A stretch of DNA of 64,000 nt from Mycobacterium adipatum (GTDB taxonomy: Bacteria > Actinomycetota > Actinomycetes > Mycobacteriales > Mycobacteriaceae). The notes under the pieces were generated by a model, which searched no databases, was not told where the DNA came from, and saw nothing but the letters and a program-made list of their open reading frames with translations. A program made the translations under genes and the position numbers. How positions within the stretch are numbered: position 1 is the stretch's first letter; every line of letters begins with the position of its first letter. Positions 1 through 8,696 of the stretch are shown piece after piece. The stretch spans positions 2,914,001-2,978,000 of the forward strand of contig NZ_CP015596.1 of assembly GCF_001644575.1 (NCBI RefSeq), in the 5' to 3' direction.

Positions 1-1
1 C

Positions 2-382
2 GATGCCCTGGTCAGCGAGGCCCGCAGCACCGCGGAGACCACGGTCGCCGATGCCCGCGCCAAGGCCGACGCGCTGCTCTCCGACGCGCAGAACCGTTCC
101 GAGACGCAGCTGCGTCAGGCCCAAGAGAAGGCCGACGCGCTGCAGGCTGACGCCGAGCGCAAGCACTCCGAGATCATGGGCACCATCAACCAGCAGCGCA
201 CCGTGCTGGAAGGCCGTCTCGAGCAACTGCGCACCTTCGAGCGCGAGTACCGGACCCGGCTCAAGACCTACCTGGAATCTCAGCTCGAAGAGCTGGGCCA
301 GCGTGGTTCCGCCGCACCGGTCGATTCTGCCGCGGGTAACGAAGGCGGCGGATTCAACCAGTTCAACCGGGGCAACAACTGA
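2..382 (+). CDS. wag31: Wag31 (DivIVA-family polar growth protein), C-terminal part
   Basis: This is the 3' end of a gene whose start lies before the window. The visible 126 residues are an Ala/Glu/Arg-rich coiled coil with heptad-like spacing, followed by the block [20 protein letters not shown] and a tail ending [10 protein letters not shown] recognise that C-terminus as mycobacterial Wag31, the DivIVA homologue that recruits the elongation machinery to the cell poles. The N-terminal membrane-binding DivIVA domain is not in the window. The neighbouring membrane protein and phosphoribosyltransferase match the Rv2145c-Rv2144c-Rv2143 order, which supports the call. The stop is TGA at 380-382. 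Confidence 0.93.
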   Translation, partial: DALVSEARSTAETTVADARAKADALLSDAQNRSETQLRQAQEKADALQADAERKHSEIMGTINQQRTVLEGRLEQLRTFEREYRTRLKTYLESQLEELGQRGSAAPVDSAAGNEGGGFNQFNRGNN

Positions 383-410
383 GCGGCTGCGCACCGGCTA
401 AGTTCGTCGC

Positions 411-815
411 ATGCTGATCATCGCGCTCGTTCTTGCCGTCATCGGTCTGGCCGCGCTGGTGGCCGCCGTCGTCACCAGCAACGAGCTGATCGCGTGGGTG
501 TGCATCGGAGCCAGTGTCATCGGCGTGCTGCTGCTGATCGCCGACGCGCTGCGTTCCCGGCGTGAGGGCAATCCCGATGCGGATGCCGCCGATGCGGACG
601 AGGACGAGCAGGGCGTCCAGGATTACCCCGAGGAGCCGGTCATGGCCGAGTCCGAGTCTGCCGAGTCCGAGCCGACTGTGTCCGAGTCGGCCGGGGCAGA
701 GCCTGCCGAGCCCGAGCCTGCGGTCGCCGGTGTGACAGACACCGACGACGCCGAGGGTGAATCCGGCGGTTCGGTCGAGATCTCGCCCGACCCCGAGGAA
801 ACCCCGAAGAGCTAG
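411..815 (+). CDS. Small membrane protein with acidic tail (Rv2144c-like)
   Basis: A 134-residue protein. Two hydrophobic helices fill about residues 2-22 and 28-48, then a short basic stretch (RSRREG) suggests that the tail faces the cytoplasm. Residues 55-134 are strongly acidic and low in complexity, rich in Glu, Ser, Pro and Ala, with repeated SESAESE-like units. Its position 28 bp after wag31 corresponds to Rv2144c, a membrane protein of unknown function. No enzymatic motif is visible. It may be cotranscribed with wag31. The acidic tail looks disordered and could bind a basic partner, but that is inference. Confidence 0.8.
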   Translation: MLIIALVLAVIGLAALVAAVVTSNELIAWVCIGASVIGVLLLIADALRSRREGNPDADAADADEDEQGVQDYPEEPVMAESESAESEPTVSESAGAEPAEPEPAVAGVTDTDDAEGESGGSVEISPDPEETPKS

Positions 816-1459
816 GGGCGGCGGGCCAGCAGCGCGCGCACCTCGTCGTCGCTGGTCTGGGTGAAATCGCCGTAGGCCTGCCCCACCGCCCGGAAGTCCG
901 GCGGGATGTCGACGCACACCACTTCGTCGACCTCGCGCCCGATGAGACGCCACGCTGACGCCGAAGCCACCGGCACCGCCACCACCACCCGCGCCGCGCC
1001 CGCACCCCGCACCGCGCGGACCGCGGCGAGCATGCTCGCCCCGGTGGCGATACCGTCATCGACCAGGATCACGGTCCGATCGGACAGCTCCGGTGCGGCT
1101 GCCGCGCCGTAGGCCGTCTCGCGGCGGCGCAACTCCGCGCGCTCACGCTCGATGACCGTGTGCAGTTCTTCTTCGGTGACTGCCTGGCTGCGGAGCAGAT
1201 CCTCGTTGCGCACCACCGTGCCGCCGGAGGCCAGCGCGCCCATCGCCAGCTCGGGCCAATGCGGCACGCCGAGCTTGCGGACCAGGAACACATCGAACGG
1301 CAGGTCCAGGGCCGCCGCGACCTCCCAGCCGACCGGGACACCGCCGCGCGCCAGGCCCAGGACCACCGCGGCGGCGTCCGCGCGATGGTGGGACAGCGCC
1401 GTCGCCAGCACCCGGCCGGCTTCCCGGCGGTTTGCGAAGGTGCCGGCCGTTTCTCCCAT
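812..1459 (-). CDS. Phosphoribosyltransferase domain protein (Rv2143-like)
   Basis: A 215-residue PRTase-fold protein. The PRPP-binding signature VILVDDGIATGASM is at about residues 124-137, with the two acidic residues and the Gly/Thr loop intact. An upstream LARGGVPVGWEVA segment is typical of the stand-alone phosphoribosyltransferases of actinobacteria. The substrate base is not evident. I start it at the ATG at 1459 (MGETAGTFANR) because the open frame upstream, to 1588, overlaps the divergent gene and reads like non-coding sequence. The 3' end overlaps the preceding convergent gene by 4 bp. Confidence 0.82.
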   Translation of the reverse strand: MGETAGTFANRREAGRVLATALSHHRADAAAVVLGLARGGVPVGWEVAAALDLPFDVFLVRKLGVPHWPELAMGALASGGTVVRNEDLLRSQAVTEEELHTVIERERAELRRRETAYGAAAAPELSDRTVILVDDGIATGASMLAAVRAVRGAGAARVVVAVPVASASAWRLIGREVDEVVCVDIPPDFRAVGQAYGDFTQTSDDEVRALLARRP

Positions 1460-1511
1460 ACCATCCGGGGTACCCCGGGGCCGGGCGGGACCAACCAAGG
1501 GCGGAAAACAC

Positions 1512-2852
1512 ATGGGCATCGAGTTCGAGAGCATCGTCGACCATCCGATCGACGAGGTGTTCGCCTGGCACACCAGGCCGGGCGCCATGCGGCGGCTGGT
1601 ACCACCGTTTCAGCCGATGACGGTGATCGCCGAGACCGACTCGCTCGCCGACGGGCAGGCGGTGCTCGGGCTGCCCGGCGGGTTGCGCTGGGTGGCGCAG
1701 CATGAGCCGGCCGAGTTCGACCCCCCGCACCGGTTCGTCGACACGTTGGCATCCGACGGGCCGGCGTCCTGGCCGGCCCGGGTGATCGGCACCTGGCGGC
1801 ACACCCACGAGTACGCCGAGGCCGGTGCCGGCACTCGGGTGTACGACCGGGTCGATGCCATCGTGCCGGCGGCGGCATTGCGGCCGATGTTTGTCTACCG
1901 GCACACCCAGTTGGCCGAGGACCTCGCCGCCCACCGCGCCGCCGGGATGGCGCCGATGGTGATCGCAGTGACCGGTGCCAGTGGTCTCGTCGGTGACGCG
2001 CTAACGGCGTTCCTCAGCACCGGCGGGCATCGCATCATCAGGTTGGTCCGTGGCACGGCGACCGGACCCGATGAGCGGCAATGGGATCCGGACAATCCGG
2101 CGCCCGATCTGCTCACCGGCGTGGACGCCGTCATTCATCTGGCGGGCGCGTCGATCGCGGGCCGATTCACCGATGCGCACCGGGCCGCGATCCGGGACAG
2201 CCGGATCGGGCCCACCCGGGCACTCGCCGAGGTGGCCGCGCGGGCCGTCGACGGCCCCAGCATCTTCGTCAGTGCCTCGGCCATCGGCTATTACGGGTAT
2301 GCGTGCGGTGACTCGCTGCTCACCGAGGACGCGGCCAGGGGCGACGGGTTCCTGGCCGATGTGGTTGCCGACTGGGAGGCCGCCACCGAACCTGCCGCGT
2401 CGGCCGGTCTGCGCGTCGTCACCGTACGGACCGGTGTCGTGCAATCCGCGCGTGGCGGCACCCTGCGGTTGCTCCGCCCGCTGTTTGGCACCGGGCTCGG
2501 CGGCCGGCTCGGCAGCGGCACCCAGTGGCTGTCCTGGATCGGTATCGACGATCTGCTCGATGTGTATCACCGGGCGCTCTACGACGACCGTCTCCGGGGA
2601 CCGGTCAACGCGGTGGCGCCGGAGCCGGTGCGAAACACCGACTACACCGCGGCGCTGGGCACGGTGATGCACCGTCCGACGCTGTTGCCGGTGCCGTCTT
2701 TCGGCCCGAAGCTACTGCTGGGCGCTCAGGGCGCCCAGGAACTCGCCGAAGCCGATCAGCGGGTGGTACCGGCCAAGCTGGCCGGCTTGGGTCACACCTT
2801 CCGCCGCCCGGTGATCGACGCGGCGCTCGCTCACGAACTGGGGCACGGCTGA
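1512..2852 (+). CDS. SRPBCC domain fused to TIGR01777-family NAD(P)-dependent epimerase
   Basis: A 446-residue two-domain protein. Residues 1 to about 150 are a START/SRPBCC-like ligand-binding domain beginning MGIEFESIVDHPIDEV. Residues from about 155 to the end are a Rossmann-fold epimerase with the nucleotide motif VTGASGLVGDAL, followed by a VIHLAGASIAGRF block typical of the TIGR01777 sugar-epimerase-like group. The same fusion is common in actinobacteria. The substrate is unknown, and a role in cofactor or lipid metabolism can only be guessed. The ATG at 1512 begins the SRPBCC fold; the frame is open upstream to 1152, but that part is antisense to the PRTase gene. Its end overlaps the convergent amidotransferase gene by 22 bp. 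Confidence 0.85.
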   Translation: MGIEFESIVDHPIDEVFAWHTRPGAMRRLVPPFQPMTVIAETDSLADGQAVLGLPGGLRWVAQHEPAEFDPPHRFVDTLASDGPASWPARVIGTWRHTHEYAEAGAGTRVYDRVDAIVPAAALRPMFVYRHTQLAEDLAAHRAAGMAPMVIAVTGASGLVGDALTAFLSTGGHRIIRLVRGTATGPDERQWDPDNPAPDLLTGVDAVIHLAGASIAGRFTDAHRAAIRDSRIGPTRALAEVAARAVDGPSIFVSASAIGYYGYACGDSLLTEDAARGDGFLADVVADWEAATEPAASAGLRVVTVRTGVVQSARGGTLRLLRPLFGTGLGGRLGSGTQWLSWIGIDDLLDVYHRALYDDRLRGPVNAVAPEPVRNTDYTAALGTVMHRPTLLPVPSFGPKLLLGAQGAQELAEADQRVVPAKLAGLGHTFRRPVIDAALAHELGHG

Positions 2853-3559
2853 CGCGCGGTATAGGTCAGGAATCCCTGTACCAGCCGCCTGATCCGGTGC
2901 GCCGCGTCATCGTGGAGTTCGGCTGTGCGGGTGCGTAACTCGTCGTGGGTGCGGCCGGCCAACTCGGCCTCTCCGGCCTCACGGTCATCGTCGAGCCAGC
3001 CCTCGAGCAGCGCCGGGTCCAGTTCGGGATGGAATTGCAGGGCCACCGACCGGCCCAGGGTGAAGGCCTGCGATGTGGTTGCGGTGCGGCAGATCTCGGT
3101 CGCGCCCGGCGGGATCGTCCAGCGATCGAAATGCCATTCGAACCACGGCCCCGCCGGGATCACGTCGTGCCGGTCGGACTCGACGTCGTACCAGCCGATC
3201 TCGGGGGTATCGGAACGCGACACGCTGCCGCCGAAGGCCTGTGCCAGCAGCTGACCACCGAAACACACACCGAGGGTGGGTACACCGGCGGCCGCGGCTT
3301 CCCGGACGAGTTCGGACTCCGCACCGACCCAGGCGGACCGCAGCGCGTCGTCGTACACCGGCCAGCGTGCGCCCAGCGGAACGATGACGTCGAAGGCGGT
3401 GGGGTCGGGAAAGGCGACGGTGACGGCCGGATCTGCGGTGCGCGACGGGGGAACCACCTCGAAGGTGTGCACGTCGTAGCCGGCGTCGACGAACGCCTCG
3501 CCGAGCATCGCCTCGGTGGCGACAGGATCGTTGTAGAGGAAGAGAACGGTGGGTGCCAC
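2831..3559 (-). CDS. Class I glutamine amidotransferase-like protein
   Basis: A 242-residue single-domain amidotransferase. The nucleophile elbow GVCFGGQLLAQAFGG gives the catalytic Cys at about residue 98, and the later ALQFHPELDPALL supplies the His and Glu of the triad. No synthase domain is fused, so it belongs with stand-alone GATase1 proteins of the GuaA-like or gamma-glutamyl-hydrolase-like groups. The acceptor reaction is not apparent. The start is GTG at 3559, just before MAPTVLFLYND-type sequence that begins the Rossmann-like fold. The gene lies 9 bp downstream of the lipoprotein gene on the same strand, so the two may be cotranscribed. Confidence 0.85.
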   Translation of the reverse strand: MAPTVLFLYNDPVATEAMLGEAFVDAGYDVHTFEVVPPSRTADPAVTVAFPDPTAFDVIVPLGARWPVYDDALRSAWVGAESELVREAAAAGVPTLGVCFGGQLLAQAFGGSVSRSDTPEIGWYDVESDRHDVIPAGPWFEWHFDRWTIPPGATEICRTATTSQAFTLGRSVALQFHPELDPALLEGWLDDDREAGEAELAGRTHDELRTRTAELHDDAAHRIRRLVQGFLTYTARQPCPSS

Positions 3560-3568
3560 CGGACAAAT

Positions 3569-4795
3569 CTACTTGGCAGCGGCCGGCGGTGTCGGGGGAG
3601 CGTGGTCCGGCGCCAGCTCGGCACCGATCCGGCGGAACAGCGCCTCGGCAGCGTTGGGGTAACCGCCGCTGTCGTCGAACGCCTCGGGTTGATAGGTGAC
3701 CGCGATGGCGATGGCAGTCTTTTCCGTGGGCAGATAGGCGGCCACCCCGGCCTGCCCGGCGAACATCGGATTCTGTAGCAGCCAGTCCCCGGAGATCACG
3801 ATACCCATCCCGTACGTGTAGCCCTCGGTCTGCGGTGCGCAGGTGGGGCAGCCCGGCTGCGCGGACGTCGTGCCGCGCAGGTCCGGTGCGGTCATCTTCC
3901 GGTACGAGTCGGGGGTCAGCAGGATGCCGGAGCCGATTCCGGCCGCGGTGGCCTCCATGTCGTAGATGGTCGTGGTCTGGATGGCACCGCGGGTGATGGT
4001 CCAGGACGGGTTCCAGAAGGTCGACTCCTCGTAAAATGCTGTACCGCTGGGGATGCCGAGTGACTCACGGCGCTCCGAGGTGAACGCGTGCAAGGCCGGC
4101 GCGGGGATCTCGGCGGTGAACGAGTTTGCGGTGCTGGTCAGCCCGAGCGGTCCCAGCACCTCGTCGGCGAGCAGGTCGGCCATATCGCGTCCGGTGGCCT
4201 TCTCCAGCGCCAGCCCCAGCAGCACGTAGTTGGTGTGGGCGTAGTTCCAGTTGCTGCCCGGCGGGTAGTACAGCGGCCTGGAGGTGGCGTACCGCAACAG
4301 TTCCTCGGGGGTCCATTGCCGGAAAGGGTTGCTGTAGAACGCCTTCTGGAACTCCTCGTTGCCGAGGACATAGTCGGCGTACCCGGATGTCATCTGGGCG
4401 AGCTGTCCCAGGGTCACCTGGTCGGCATGCGGGATGCCGGGCAGCCATGTCGACAGCCTGTCATCGAGACCGACGGTGCCCCGCTCGACGAGTTTGAGCA
4501 GCAGGGTGGCGACATAGGAGATCGCGACCGCCCCGTTGCGGAAGTGCATCGCGGTGGTGGCGGGCACGCCGGTCATGGATTCACCGAACGCGCGGGTGAG
4601 CACGTCGTGTCCGTCCTCGGTGACCCGGATGATGACGGCCCGGAGGTGGTCGCGGTCCATCGCCTGCTCCACGATGCGTGCCACCGCATCGGCCCGGCCG
4701 GGATCGGGACGGTCTTGCGGGTTCCCCGCGCCGGTCGAGCACCCGGCCAGCACAACAACGGTGAGCAGCACCGCAAGCGCACGCCGGATGGTCAT
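3569..4795 (-). CDS. Lipoprotein of the beta-lactamase/serine hydrolase fold, catalytic motifs lost
   Basis: A 408-residue secreted lipoprotein. The signal peptide ends in the lipobox LAGC at about residues 17-20. The body aligns by eye with class C beta-lactamase/DD-peptidase proteins, but all three active-site motifs differ. Where SxxK should stand, the sequence reads FRNGAVAISYV. The Y-x-N position reads YAHTNYVLLG. The C-terminal KTG/HTG strand reads FAGQAGVAAYLP. The fold landmarks around them are well kept, which suggests a binding or regulatory pseudoenzyme rather than a decaying gene. It is 4 bp upstream of a response regulator transcribed towards it from the same strand. Confidence 0.8.
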   Translation of the reverse strand: MTIRRALAVLLTVVVLAGCSTGAGNPQDRPDPGRADAVARIVEQAMDRDHLRAVIIRVTEDGHDVLTRAFGESMTGVPATTAMHFRNGAVAISYVATLLLKLVERGTVGLDDRLSTWLPGIPHADQVTLGQLAQMTSGYADYVLGNEEFQKAFYSNPFRQWTPEELLRYATSRPLYYPPGSNWNYAHTNYVLLGLALEKATGRDMADLLADEVLGPLGLTSTANSFTAEIPAPALHAFTSERRESLGIPSGTAFYEESTFWNPSWTITRGAIQTTTIYDMEATAAGIGSGILLTPDSYRKMTAPDLRGTTSAQPGCPTCAPQTEGYTYGMGIVISGDWLLQNPMFAGQAGVAAYLPTEKTAIAIAVTYQPEAFDDSGGYPNAAEALFRRIGAELAPDHAPPTPPAAAK

Positions 4796-4799
4796 GGGG

Positions 4800-5480
4800 T
4801 CAGCCCGCGGTGCGGTAACGGCGCTCCGGCCGGCCCGCTCCGTATTGCAGGCGCAGTTCCAGAATTCCGGCGCTCAGGTAGTGCTCCAGGTAGCGCCGGG
4901 CGCTGACCCGCGAGATCCCGACCAGGTCGGCGCATTCGGCGGCCGAGACCTCGTCGGCGTTACGTACCGCCTCCAGCACCAGCCGTCCGGTCTCGGCGCC
5001 GAGCCCCTTGGGTAGCGCGTCGGGATCGGCGGCGGTCGTGGGACCGCCGAAGAGTGCGTCGATCATCGACTGGTCGGCCCCGCGGTCGGAGGCCAGCGCG
5101 TCGGCCCGGGCGGCGAACGCGGTCAGCTTGGCCCGCAACTGGTCGAACTCGAAGGGTTTGATCAGATAGTCGGCGGCTCCGCCGTCCAGCGCGCCGCGCA
5201 CGGTGTCCAGCTCGCGGGCGGCAGTGATCATGATGACGCCCACGTGATCGCCCGCGGCGCGCAACCTGTGCAGTACCTCCAGGCCGGTCATATCGGGCAG
5301 GTACACGTCGAGCAGGATCAGGTGCGGGCGGTGGGCCGCCGCCGCGGTGAGCGCTTCGGCTCCGCTGCGGGCCACCGCGACCGGACGGAAGCCGTCGATC
5401 CGCTCCACGAAGCGCCGATGGATATCGGCCACCATGAAATCGTCGTCGACGATCAGCACGTCACGCACGGGCGCACTCAT
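4800..5480 (-). CDS. Response regulator, CitB/DcuR type
   Basis: A 226-residue protein. The N-terminal receiver begins VLIVDDDFMVADIHRRF; the likely phosphoacceptor Asp is in LLDVYLPDMTG (about residue 58), and the switch Lys is in YLIKPF. A linker leads to a C-terminal winged helix-turn-helix with SAAECADLVGISRVSARRYL, which is the CitB/DcuR/DctR output type. The start overlaps the stop of its partner kinase gene by 4 bp (ATGA), showing translational coupling. Family knowledge and the adjacent TctCBA transporter together suggest control of di- or tricarboxylate uptake. Confidence 0.9.
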   Translation of the reverse strand: MSAPVRDVLIVDDDFMVADIHRRFVERIDGFRPVAVARSGAEALTAAAAHRPHLILLDVYLPDMTGLEVLHRLRAAGDHVGVIMITAARELDTVRGALDGGAADYLIKPFEFDQLRAKLTAFAARADALASDRGADQSMIDALFGGPTTAADPDALPKGLGAETGRLVLEAVRNADEVSAAECADLVGISRVSARRYLEHYLSAGILELRLQYGAGRPERRYRTAG

Positions 5481-7132
5481 CGCTTGCCCGTCGCGGCGCT
5501 CGCCCGGGCCACCAAAGCCGACTCCGGCAGTCGCACCACGAACGACGCACCGCCGCCGGGTGCGTCACCGATCTCGGCGTGCCCGCCATGCTGGGCGGTC
5601 ACCAGCCGCACCAGGGCCAGCCCGATCCCTCTTTTCTCTGCGGGTCCACCCGCCCCCTCCGGTTTCGAGGTGACGCCGCGGGCGAACACCAGCTCCCGAA
5701 GCTCCTGGGGCACACCCGGGCCCGAATCCGTCACCGCCATCAGCAGGCCGTCGGCATCATCGACCCGGACGGTCACCTGCGCGCGTTCGGAGCCCACCGA
5801 GACGTCGACGGCATTGTCGATCAGGTTGCCCAGCACGGTGATCGCGTCGGTGGCCAGCGCCGGTGGCAGCGCGCGCAGGTGGCTGTCGGTGTGCAGCGTC
5901 AGGGTCACCCCGCTCTCGGCGGCCAGCGAGGTCTTGGCGATCAGCAGGGCTGCCACCGCGGGGTCGGAAACCCGTTGGGTAACAGCATCGTTGATCTCCG
6001 CGCGGCGCCGGGTCAGGGTGCCGACCAGCTCGTGTACCGCGTCGAACTCGCCCAGCTGGACCAGCCCGGAGATGGTGTGCAGTTGATTGGCGAACTCGTG
6101 GGTCTGGGCCCGCAGGGTGTCGGTGACACTGCGGTGCGAGGACAACTGGGCCTGCAGGGCGGCCAGTTCGGTGCTGTCACGCATCGTGGTCACGGTACCG
6201 ATACGCCGGCCCTGGCTGCTGGCAGCGCGCCGGTTGAGTGCCAGCACCCGGGTGCCGGTGGCAATCACGACATCGTTTTCGCCTTCGCCGGAGAGCAGAA
6301 AGTCCACCACGGCCTGTTCGAGGCCGATCGCATCGGCGCGGCGGCCGACGGCATCGGCTCCGACCCCCAGCAGTTCTTGGGCGCTGTCGTTGAGCACCGT
6401 GATGACCCCGTCGGGGTTCACCGCCACGACGCCCTCGCGGATGCTGTGCAGCAACGCTTCCCGATGGTCGGCCAGGCTCGCGATCTCGGCGACCTCCAGC
6501 CCGCGGGTGTGCCGTTTGATGCGTCGCGACAACAACCACGATGCCACCAGTCCGAGCACGGCGCCCAGGCCCAGATAGACCAGCAGCCGTTCACCGGCGC
6601 CGCTGAACAGTTGCCACACCGAGGGATAGCCCTCGCTGACCGAGGCGACCGCGAGCACCTCGCCGTCGCTGGACAGGATCGGGACCTGCCCGACCAGGCT
6701 GTGTACCCCGGCCACGTCGGCGTCACCGAACCATGCTCGGCCCTCGTCGGCCCGGCTGGGTCCCAGATCGGTCTGCGCCCCGACGCGGGAGGGATCCGAG
6801 GACGCCCGCACCGTACCGTCGGGGCCGAGGATCTCGGCCAGGCTCGCACCCGAGAGCGCGACCGCGCGGTCGACCTCGGCGGCCAGGAACTTCTCGGCGA
6901 ACGGATCGGCCAACCGTTCCCGCACGATCGGTGTGGAGGCCATGTTCTCCGCGACGGCGATCATCCGCAGCCCGCGGACCTCGCGGAACTCGCTGGTCGA
7001 CTGGGCCACCGACACCGCGGCCACCGCGACCAGCACGACCGCGACAACGACCAGCTGAAACACCAGGAACTGTCCGGCGAGGCTGCGGATCCAGCTCGTG
7101 TACTTAATGACCACTACTTCCTTTACGTCCAT
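5477..7132 (-). CDS. Sensor histidine kinase, CitA/DcuS type
   Basis: A protein of about 551 residues. The first membrane helix is at about residues 13-40, followed by an extracytoplasmic PAS-like sensor domain, a second helix near 180-200 (LLVYLGLGAVLGLVASWLL), a cytoplasmic PAS domain, and a kinase core with the H-box LRAQTHEFANQLHTISGLVQ and an ATPase domain with DNAVDV and GIGLALV motifs. This is the citrate/C4-dicarboxylate sensor family. I prefer the ATG at 7132 (MDVKEVVVIKYTS) because an AGGT lies 7 nt upstream and because a 16-bp dyad at 7136-7151 would otherwise be coding; a start at 7150 is possible. Confidence 0.88.
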   Translation of the reverse strand: MDVKEVVVIKYTSWIRSLAGQFLVFQLVVVAVVLVAVAAVSVAQSTSEFREVRGLRMIAVAENMASTPIVRERLADPFAEKFLAAEVDRAVALSGASLAEILGPDGTVRASSDPSRVGAQTDLGPSRADEGRAWFGDADVAGVHSLVGQVPILSSDGEVLAVASVSEGYPSVWQLFSGAGERLLVYLGLGAVLGLVASWLLSRRIKRHTRGLEVAEIASLADHREALLHSIREGVVAVNPDGVITVLNDSAQELLGVGADAVGRRADAIGLEQAVVDFLLSGEGENDVVIATGTRVLALNRRAASSQGRRIGTVTTMRDSTELAALQAQLSSHRSVTDTLRAQTHEFANQLHTISGLVQLGEFDAVHELVGTLTRRRAEINDAVTQRVSDPAVAALLIAKTSLAAESGVTLTLHTDSHLRALPPALATDAITVLGNLIDNAVDVSVGSERAQVTVRVDDADGLLMAVTDSGPGVPQELRELVFARGVTSKPEGAGGPAEKRGIGLALVRLVTAQHGGHAEIGDAPGGGASFVVRLPESALVARASAATGKR

Positions 7133-7135
7133 ATC

Positions 7136-7151
7136 AGTGACCTGAGTCACT
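7136..7151. promoter_or_regulatory. 16-bp dyad between the sensor kinase and tctC
   Basis: The sequence is AGTGAC, four spacer bases, then GTCACT: a perfect 6-4-6 inverted repeat in the short gap between two divergent transcription units. A site for the adjacent CitB-type regulator is the obvious candidate. That is inference from position alone. Confidence 0.4.
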
Positions 7152-7200
7152 ACCGGGGTCCAGTATTGCTGAGCATCACAAACAAGTGATTGGGGACGAC

Positions 7201-8184
7201 ATGTTCAACCGGGGTCGGGTGACCACAGGCGTGGTCATCGCCGTGATCGCCACGCTGCTGCTTTCCGCCTGTGGGGTCACCCGCGGCGAGGAGACCGGGC
7301 TGCACCGCCTGCGCATGATGGTGCCCAACAGCCCCGGTGGCGGCTATGACCTGACCGCGCGTACTGCGGTCAAGATCATGGAGGACGACGACATCACCGG
7401 GCGCGTCGAGGTGTTCAACGTGATCGGCGCCGGCGGCACCGTCGCGATGGCACGCCTGATGAACGAGCGCGGCAACGGCGACCTCATGATGATGATGGGT
7501 CTCGGCGTGGTCGGCGCGGTGTTCACCAACGGATCGACCGCCCGCGCCTCGGATGCCACCGCACTGGCCAAGATGGTCGAGGAGCAGGAAGGCATCCTGG
7601 TGCCCGCCGACTCGCCGTTTCAGACCGTGCAGGATTTCGTCGACGCGTGGAAGGCCGACCCGGCCAAGGTCACCGTCGGCGGCGGTTCCAACCCCGGCGG
7701 TCCGGACCACCTGTTCCCGATGGAGACCGCCAAGGCGGTCGGCCTCGACCCGACCAAGGTCAACTTCATCTCCTACGACGGTGGCGGCGACCTGCTGACG
7801 GCGCTGCTGGGCAACAAGATCGCCGCCGGTACGTCCGGCCTGGGGGAGTACGTCGACCAGATCGAGGCCGGCCAGGTGCGGGTGCTCGCGGTGTCCGGGA
7901 ACGAGCGGGTCGAGGGTGTCGATGCACCGACGCTCAAGGAGTCCGGCATCGACCTGACCTTCACCAACTGGCGCGGAATCCTCGCGCCGCCAGGGATTTC
8001 CGAGGAAGACCGGGCCGCGATGGTCAAGATCCTGGAAGAGCTGCACGCAACCGACGCATGGAAGGAGGCGCTGGTGAAGAACGGCTGGACGGATGCCTTC
8101 ATGACCGGCACCGCATTCGAGGAGTTCCTCGACGAGCAGGATCGTCGGGTCGAGACGACGCTGACAGATCTGGGGCTGGTGTGA
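7201..8184 (+). CDS. tctC: Tripartite tricarboxylate transporter, substrate-binding lipoprotein
   Basis: A 327-residue binding protein of the TctC/BugT family. The signal peptide ends in the lipobox LLSAC at about residue 22, so the protein is anchored outside the membrane. The mature part shows family landmarks such as VPNSPGGGYDLTAR near the N-terminus, which binds the carboxylate, and later YDGGGDLLTALLG. It hands substrate to the TctAB membrane complex. The ATG at 7201 follows a GGGGAC motif; a GTG 15 bases earlier would add five residues. The stop overlaps the GTG of tctB, forming one operon with tctB, tctA and the stress-protein gene. Confidence 0.92.
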   Translation: MFNRGRVTTGVVIAVIATLLLSACGVTRGEETGLHRLRMMVPNSPGGGYDLTARTAVKIMEDDDITGRVEVFNVIGAGGTVAMARLMNERGNGDLMMMMGLGVVGAVFTNGSTARASDATALAKMVEEQEGILVPADSPFQTVQDFVDAWKADPAKVTVGGGSNPGGPDHLFPMETAKAVGLDPTKVNFISYDGGGDLLTALLGNKIAAGTSGLGEYVDQIEAGQVRVLAVSGNERVEGVDAPTLKESGIDLTFTNWRGILAPPGISEEDRAAMVKILEELHATDAWKEALVKNGWTDAFMTGTAFEEFLDEQDRRVETTLTDLGLV

Positions 8185-8696
8185 GCACCGAACTGGACAC
8201 GGCCGGCAAGTCACGGCCCGATTACGCGCAATACGTCGTCTGTGCGGTGATGGTTGCCGTCGGCGCCTATCTGCTCTACGACGCGCTGACCATGCCGGGC
8301 GGGTACGCCGAGGTGGATCCCGTTGGGCCACGGTTCTTCCCGATCGTCATCGGCGCGGGCCTGCTGGTGATGGCGGTCGTCTTGGCCATCGCGATCCCGC
8401 GCGGCCTCAAGGGTGAGGCCGACGCCGGTGAGGACATCGACCCCGATATGCCCAGTGACTGGCGCACCGTCGGCCTGCTGGTGGGTCTGTTCGTCATGCT
8501 CATCGTGCTGGTGAACCCGCTCGGCTGGGCGATCACCAGCGCGCTGTTCTTCGCCGGGTGCGCCACCGTGCTGGGCAGCAGGCATTACGTGCGCAATATC
8601 GCGATCGGCGCGGTGCTCGCGCTGGCCAGCTTCTACGCGTTCTACTCCGGGCTCGGAATCCCGCTGCCCGCAGGCATCTTGGATGGGATTCTGTAG
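8181..8696 (+). CDS. tctB: Tripartite tricarboxylate transporter, small membrane subunit
   Basis: A 171-residue protein with four predicted membrane helices: about residues 15-37, 48-70, 90-110 and 115-160 as a split pair. Its size and topology match TctB, the poorly conserved small subunit of the sodium-dependent tricarboxylate carrier. The GTG start at 8181 shares bases with the tctC stop (GTGA), and the stop at 8694-8696 abuts the ATG of tctA, so translation of the three genes is coupled. Identification rests on context as much as on sequence. Confidence 0.88.
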   Translation: MSTELDTAGKSRPDYAQYVVCAVMVAVGAYLLYDALTMPGGYAEVDPVGPRFFPIVIGAGLLVMAVVLAIAIPRGLKGEADAGEDIDPDMPSDWRTVGLLVGLFVMLIVLVNPLGWAITSALFFAGCATVLGSRHYVRNIAIGAVLALASFYAFYSGLGIPLPAGILDGIL

